Below are positions 59,308 through 64,000 of a stretch of DNA of 64,000 nucleotides, piece after piece (the first letter of the stretch is position 1; each line of letters opens with the position of its first letter). Under the pieces are notes generated by a model, which saw nothing but the letters and a program-made list of their open reading frames with translations, was not told the origin of the DNA and ran no database searches. Source of the DNA: Schistosoma mansoni (Eukaryota; Platyhelminthes; Trematoda; Strigeidida; Schistosomatidae). The position numbers were made by a program, and so were the translations under genes. The stretch is taken from the NCBI RefSeq assembly GCF_000237925.1, contig NC_031495.1, positions 55,036,108 through 55,100,107 of the forward strand, in the 5' to 3' direction.

Positions 59308-59545
59308 TCGACGTTATTGCCCTGGTTCGCTCGAAATGGGGAGAGTCCGCCCTCCCTCTCGAAACGCTTCCACATGGCCACGCGTATATAGCCTCCGGGT
59401 GTGGCCCCCTAATAAAACCATTTGCTTCAGTTTGGGCCCCTGGGCTGGATCACAGCCCTCACACAATTCAAATGAGATTTGTGTGACGCATATATATCTG
59501 GTGCCCCTTTGTACCAATATTTATGTGTTGAAATAAATAGATACT
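59308..59545 (+). repeat. R480 interspersed repeat, copy 4, middle deleted
   Basis: The 5' part 'cgaaatggggagagtccgcc' to 'cacgcgtatatagcctc' joins directly to the 3' part 'cgggtgtggccccctaataa' to 'ccaatatttatgtgttgaaa' plus 'taaata'. About 250 bp of the middle is missing. The element ends about 170 bp before the first proposed exon of the compact gene, on the same strand. Confidence 0.7.
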
Positions 59546-59716
59546 GGATACCTAAGGTTACCTGACAATTTATGAAGTATCCAAAATAATAGTGATGTAA
59601 TCTCACTAATTTTTGGGTGGTTATTAAACCCATGAACTGAAAGAAATCTATAACCCTGTGTTCACTAACGTCGAGCCAGTACTGCTTTGGGTTTTACCGC
59701 ATGGGTTAACTTGGAA

Positions 59717-59760
59717 ATGGAGAATAAGACAGCTGAATTTCCTTGGTTTATTAAAAGGAT
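59717..59760 (+). CDS. Compact gene, proposed exon 1
   Basis: ATG plus 13 codons (ENKTAEFPWFIKR) and two bases before a strong donor AT|gtgagt. The open frame extends upstream to 59669, so an earlier exon is possible. Confidence 0.4.
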
Positions 59761-60580
59761 GTGAGTGTCAATCTAAAATGTAGCAAATTGAATTACTGCC
59801 AATATTTTAAGATTCTAATTCATCTTTCCCAACTTTTATTTTTCCATTTTTTTTATCGAAGTATATCTTCTGTATGTAGTATTTATTTTTTCCTTTCATG
59901 GATACTACGACCCATTTAGTTTTCATTTCGTCGATTTCCTTTTTTGGTACTGATGTGGACATAGCGTTTTAGGTCTACCAAAATTTTTGCTATGCCCGAC
60001 GTTGCTGACCGAATGTGGGTATAAAAAATATTTTGTCATACAATTTTTTTCACCTCATCTTGTGTTCGCTAAGATTATTTCAAAAGTAAGAAATTTATTT
60101 CTGAGTTACATATTCTGGGTTTTTATGACCTTTCTTTTTTTAAATATGGTACTTAACATTTTAGACCATGCCGTATCTAATGGATGAAGAAGTTTCCAGT
60201 GATGAATCTGTAAGCTTTTAAATCGTAAGTAACCATTGTAGGTCGAATGTGAAGATGTGGAGATTGAGTATGTTTTTTTTAACATTACTGACAATGGATA
60301 ATCATAAGTTACAAAAATTTGTCCAAAAGTACAACAGGACCACCAAGTTATGCATCAGTAGCTCAGAAAGATTCAGCTAAGTATGATATTATTTTACTGC
60401 CAGTGTAACAACTTTAGAAAACCGAAAAACCCAAGTGATTTACGTATGAGTAAAGGAAAGGTGTTGAATTATCTCCGGATACCGAAAGCTGTTGATTTCA
60501 TGTCTCCAGATCTAACTGAATATGTTACAGAAACCCAAAGGGCTGGTCTAATTGCACAACTTAAAGTTAATAAAGACTAG
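59717..60580 (+). CDS. Compact seven-exon gene, unrecognised 135-residue protein
   Basis: Proposed exons: 59717-59760, 59973-60018, 60074-60085, 60165-60209, 60242-60267, 60309-60380 and 60418-60580. The frame stays open through all joins. Introns are 212, 55, 79, 32, 41 and 37 bp, each GT…AG; very short introns are known near the 5' ends of schistosome genes. The protein starts MENKTAEFPWFIKR, has an acidic middle (MDEEVSSDES, ECEDVEID), a Ser/Thr/Pro-rich linker (LSKSTTGPPSYASVA) and a basic C-terminal part (PSDLRMSKGKVLNYLRIPK, then DLTEYVTETQRAGLIAQLK). No signal peptide or membrane segment. I do not recognise the family. The last four exons are the most secure; translation could also begin at the ATG at 60168, giving 100 residues. 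Confidence 0.55.
59973..60018 (+). CDS. Compact gene, proposed exon 2
   Basis: The acceptor is atagcgttttag. The first base completes ATG across the join, followed by STKIFAMPDVADRMW. The donor TGG|gtataa is weaker than the others; without splicing the frame stops two codons later. Confidence 0.4.
60074..60085 (+). CDS. Compact gene, candidate 12-nt microexon
   Basis: ATTATTTCAAAA (Ile-Ile-Ser-Lys) lies between acceptor gttcgctaag and strong donor gtaaga, in phase 0 with both neighbours. Skipping it leaves the frame intact. It may be alternatively spliced, or it may be chance. Confidence 0.35.
60165..60209 (+). CDS. Compact gene, exon 4
   Basis: Acceptor cttaacattttag, then T-MPYLMDEEVSSDES and donor TCT|gtaagc. 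The ATG at 60168 stands three bases inside the exon and could be the true start if the upstream exons are not real. Confidence 0.6.
60242..60267 (+). CDS. Compact gene, exon 5 (26 nt)
   Basis: VECEDVEI plus two bases, between a 32-bp and a 41-bp intron. Acceptor aaccattgtag, donor TGA|gtatgt. Reading through the donor hits a stop after 12 codons. Confidence 0.55.
60309..60380 (+). CDS. Compact gene, exon 6
   Basis: Completes Asp across the join, then YKNLSKSTTGPPSYASVAQK, then DSA and two bases. The acceptor aatcataag lacks a good polypyrimidine tract, but the preceding intron has a run of eight T. Donor TAA|gtatga. Confidence 0.55.
   Translation, partial: LQKFVQKYNRTTKLCISSSERFS
60418..60580 (+). 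CDS. Compact gene, terminal exon
   Basis: 53 codons and TAG. Acceptor aacaactttag. It carries KPKNPSDLRMSKGKVLNYL, RIPKAVDFMSPDLTEYV and ETQRAGLIAQLKVNKD. Codon use is balanced and clearly unlike surrounding AT-rich noise. An AATAAA lies at the very end of the coding part (60569). Confidence 0.65.
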
Positions 60581-61555
60581 TTTTACAAAATTTCTTTTTT
60601 TTGACTATGCATCCTTAGCATAAACAATAGATGTCATAAAGAATATGCTAGAAAATGGTACATGTTGAATATAATCCTTTTTGTCTTGCCACGTGTTAAC
60701 TGAACACATTCAGAATCCCGCAGATTTGTTAAACCATGTTTTTGTTTGTTCATGAATATTTGACTAGATGATTCAGTATTAAACAGTGGTGTTTCCTGTT
60801 TTTTCACCACCTATGCGAATTATAGATGCTTGAATTTGTAGTCCTCGACTGGGTCCTTTCGACGCAAAATTTTTCGTGAGAATTGAGAAGCTGATCTTGC
60901 CATGCGTTCAGTTTTTGTTGTCAAAACATAAAATATCAGGACATACTTTTTGTCAGTTTATACCATACGGCCATTGCTTTTCCTAGTCATTTATATTCTA
61001 ATTCGATTGTAAATAACTATATAATACTGAACTGTTGAGACGATTTAGAGACTCTAATGTATGTAAGGTATTGGTAAATTTTTATCACTTGGTAAAAAAT
61101 CTGAATAATCTCTATTTCTATTTATACATATTCACCCGCGATATAATGCTTCATACAATAAGTCACCGGTAAATATGTCATACTAAATAGGTTAATGACA
61201 TTATTTTGAAGTAACTATAAAAAGCGTGATGATCATTAAAAGACATGAGGTCGAATGGTATGAAACGTAACCTATGCGCAGTATGTTCCCAGTTAAAAAT
61301 TCATAAAGTTACACTAACTTAAGCAGATGATGGTGAGGTTTAAGGGTTGATTGGGATCAGAGTCTTGAACCTAGTTAAGTTTTATATTCCTTTAATGAAA
61401 TTCAGTTCATTCTCTAGTTTTTGATGCATGTAAAATGCAGTTTTGTTTTAACGTATCAAGTTTTTTACAGCGAAACTTCATTGTACCGTACTTGTCGAAG
61501 GCAAGTTTAGGAATTATCCTCTTCTTGCACGAACCTGGTAGTTAATTACACCCGG
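60581..61555. other. No further gene recognised
   Basis: Probable 3' untranslated and intergenic DNA. At 61556-61590 a fragment 'cgggcagtatcacagccctc' of the R480 repeat lies directly before LINE sequence. Confidence 0.4.
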
Positions 61556-61599
61556 GCAGTATCACAGCCCTCATACAAACCAATGATAACTACGACATC

Positions 61600-63242
61600 A
61601 TCTATGTGCTCTCTGGGGTCCTCTTTCTTTATCTCAAGTCTGGACTCAAATTGATCACATCGTGATCAGCTGCGGCTGGGGTAGTTGTGTACAGGAATGC
61701 CGCTCCTTTTGGAGCACCTATCTGGACTCTGATAATGCCCTTGTTTGCGTTAATCTTGCATTACGTTTTAGTGGCCAACAAATTCATCTTCCTAAACTGA
61801 TTGACATCAGCAAATTGGTTGCAGCTTCTGTTGCAACAAAATGTCAAACCGAGCTAGGTTCAAGGCTAGCTACTATTCCATCGAAAAGTATAGATAATTG
61901 GTGGTTGTAATTGTATGATGCCGAATAAAGTCACTTGCAGCTTGGCGAAACGTTGCGCTCATGAGCATTGGGTTTCTTCAAGCTTCTTACAACTTATTGA
62001 AGTCTGCCGATCTACTTCAGGTGACCCTGAGTTTAACCACACGTTAAGACTGTTAAGTGATGGAATTGGACAAAGTTTGCTCGAGGACCGAGAAGGTTGG
62101 TGGTCGGAGCGTGCCAATTTTTCGGAAGCATCGGGTTCATCTGGTAACTACCGGAAGCTCTTTCAACTCATCCGAACCACTGGCAGCAAGAATTCTGGTG
62201 TGAGTGAAACAATCCGTGAAGATGACGGGATGCCAATCATTAACATCTATCGACGCCTTGGACGATAGGCAGAGTTTTTCAAGGAGCAGTTCAACTGGTC
62301 TGCTGTCCTGGTAACACCCTCTGCCAAATGTTAGAATACCGTCATACTTATTACAGGCAAACAATCGTGGTATTTCCTGACATTAGGGACGCCGTTGATT
62401 TGTTGGAAGGGGCTGTTTTCTGGGAATTTCCGTCAGAGGATGGTGTGTCTGAGCAGTTTATTAATATATTGAAAGCTCTATATACAAACATCTCAGACAG
62501 AGTGAGGGCATACAATCACCTCTCTCCATTGTTCCATTCAAACAGTGTGGTTAGACTGGATTGTCCAACCTCACAGTTCCTCTGCAACTTTGCCATCAAT
62601 GGCGTCCTAGAAACAGCTCTGATGGATGTAAGTAATCGTGGTGTGCGTCTGTTGCCTGGAGAAAGACTTCTGGACCTTGAGTGTGCGGATGATATTGTCT
62701 TACTGTGCAATGATACCCAAGCCATGCAATCCGCACTTAATCAGTTAGTAATTAGTGTCCACAGGTATGGTATGTACTTTGCACTTCCGAAGTGAACAGA
62801 TAGAAGTAGTTGAGAAGTTCGTGTATCTAGGTATTTGCATAAGTGCTGGTGGTGGCGTGAGTGATGAGATCGATGCACGTATAATGAAAGCCAGAGCGGC
62901 TTATGCCAATCAGGGCCATCTTTGGCGCCTTCGTGATGTTAGTCTGGCTGTAAAAGGTCGGAGCTATAACAAGTCGATGAGAGCAGTTTTGCTCTCTGCT
63001 TGTGATACCTGACCTCCGAGTTGAGGATGTTAGACGACTTTCTATGTTTGATCATTGTTGTATCCGAAGGATTGCTAACATCCAGTGGCAACACCATGTT
63101 ATCAATGCAGAGGTTCGGCATCGTGTGTTCGGCGCAGAGACGATAATTCAATTGGTGTCACCATCTTGAAACATCGACTTCAGTGGCCGGGACACGTTCT
63201 ACAAATGTCGTCCCATCTTGCGCATTATTTGCCGGTGTGTGT

Positions 63243-63284
<42 letters not shown>

Positions 63285-63285
63285 G
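61600..63285 (+). mobile_element. RTE-like LINE (Perere-3/SR3-like), internally deleted
   Basis: It opens at the C-terminal end of the endonuclease (VWTQIDHIVISCGWGSC, DSDNALVCVNLALRFSG), then the linker (ERANFSEASGSSGNYRKL, FQLIRTTGSKNSGVSETI). At about 62330 it jumps to reverse transcriptase motif A (RQTIVVFPDIRDAVD), then FINILKALYTNISDRV, the catalytic LECADDIVLLCN (normally YADD) and EKFVYLGICISAGGG. The last part (VEDVRRLSMFDHC, EVRHRVFG, ILKHRLQWPGHVLQMSS) skips the usual final section and ends in (ATT)n. Frames change at least five times. The family name is from memory of schistosome elements and is not certain. Confidence 0.75.
63245..63284. repeat. (ATT)n microsatellite at LINE 3' end
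   Basis: About 40 bp of perfect ATT repeats, forming the tail of the LINE. Confidence 0.9.
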
Positions 63286-64000
63286 TTTGATGTCTTCATA
63301 TATTCACATAAATCTTACTGTATAATAAAGTAAAACCTGATAATGTAATTGAATATGATACTGTCTGCTTATATGTTGTAATTTATAATATGCCGGTTTT
63401 TAATACTATCATCTTGTTGTCAACTAATAATGATAAATAAATGAAAACGTTGACATTTTTCAATACTCGATCATTGAGTAGATCAGCTGTATTAAAACAT
63501 ATACTAGCAATACTATATGAATACCAAATCTGTTATACAATCATATATAAAATTAAAAAAAACGATTTATTCTTTTTATTTAATTATGTCTGGAAGACGA
63601 AAGATACTTAAAAAGATTTAACGTTATTCCTTAAAAATATTAAGTCAGATCTTCACGGGGATGAGATTATCGTTTTTTGTTTATTTCAAGAAAATGACAG
63701 TTTTCGTTATATTAAGATAAAAAAGTAGTAGTAGTAGTTTCCATTCAGCTGATTCCTCTTTTTCTGCTTGTGTATTCATCATCTGTAATAATGGATATAA
63801 AATGATTTAATTTCATTGTTAGTGCGCATAATAATTATTAAATATGTTTTTATTATTGACATAAATATACAGGCAAAGAATCGTTCTGTAAATGCAACAT
63901 CAATAACTTGTAGTTTTTGTTGATAGTTAAGGCTGTGGTACATATTCGTACTTATTGTCCGGTGTAATAATTAACAAATACCCTTGTTTTGGACCTGTTA
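63286..64000. other. No feature recognised
   Basis: AT-rich DNA with a short AGT repeat near 63726. Confidence 0.45.

Noticed and set aside
59159-59536. 125-codon plus-strand ORF
   Set aside because: Its second half is R480 repeat sequence, and the frame is an accident of the repeat junction.

Overview
The window is AT-rich, intron-rich and repeat-laden animal DNA, and it looks like a blood fluke (genus Schistosoma). The repeats support this: Smα-like short repeats carrying hammerhead ribozymes, SR2-type RTE LINEs ending in a (TAAG)-like tail, CR1-type LINEs, and a Penelope-like endonuclease end. Very short introns in one compact gene agree. I cannot fix the species from sequence alone.

Two host genes can be built with consistent splice sites and frames. 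(1) A MTH1/NUDT1-like Nudix hydrolase lies on the minus strand, with four exons between 52105 and 33903. All junctions are phase 0, the predicted protein is 308 residues, and the 8-oxo-dGTP recognition residues of MTH1 are kept. (2) A compact plus-strand gene lies at 59717-60580. It has up to seven exons, introns down to 32 bp and a candidate 12-nt microexon; the predicted product is 135 residues and I do not recognise it. The two genes diverge, and about 7.6 kb of mostly LINE sequence separates them. Weaker host candidates are a terminal exon at 11738-11815 (+), a membrane-protein-like ORF at 25205-25481 (-), and a candidate exon at 43690-43839 (-).

Layout. 1-13.6 kb: mostly featureless AT-rich DNA with hammerhead SINE copies, two of them folded into inverted pairs. 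13.6-23 kb: three SR2 copies (two with 8-bp target duplications), an old LTR-like duplicated block, a 33-bp minisatellite, and a SINE with a 12-bp target duplication. 23-33.8 kb: a candidate exon, an LTR-like fossil, a 480-bp unclassified repeat, a hammerhead SINE fused to a Penelope-like fragment, and a 20-bp micro-insertion with 13-bp duplications. 33.9-52.1 kb: the Nudix gene, with repeats in its introns. 53.0-58.9 kb: two CR1-type LINEs placed head to head. 59.3-60.6 kb: a 480-bp repeat copy, then the compact gene. 61.6-63.3 kb: an RTE-like LINE ending in (ATT)n.

The most unusual theme is a second hammerhead-bearing, tRNA-like short element, called SINE-H2 here. Its 3' end also appears inverted at the 5' side of one copy, it abuts a Penelope-like ORF end, and it recurs in fold-back arrangements.
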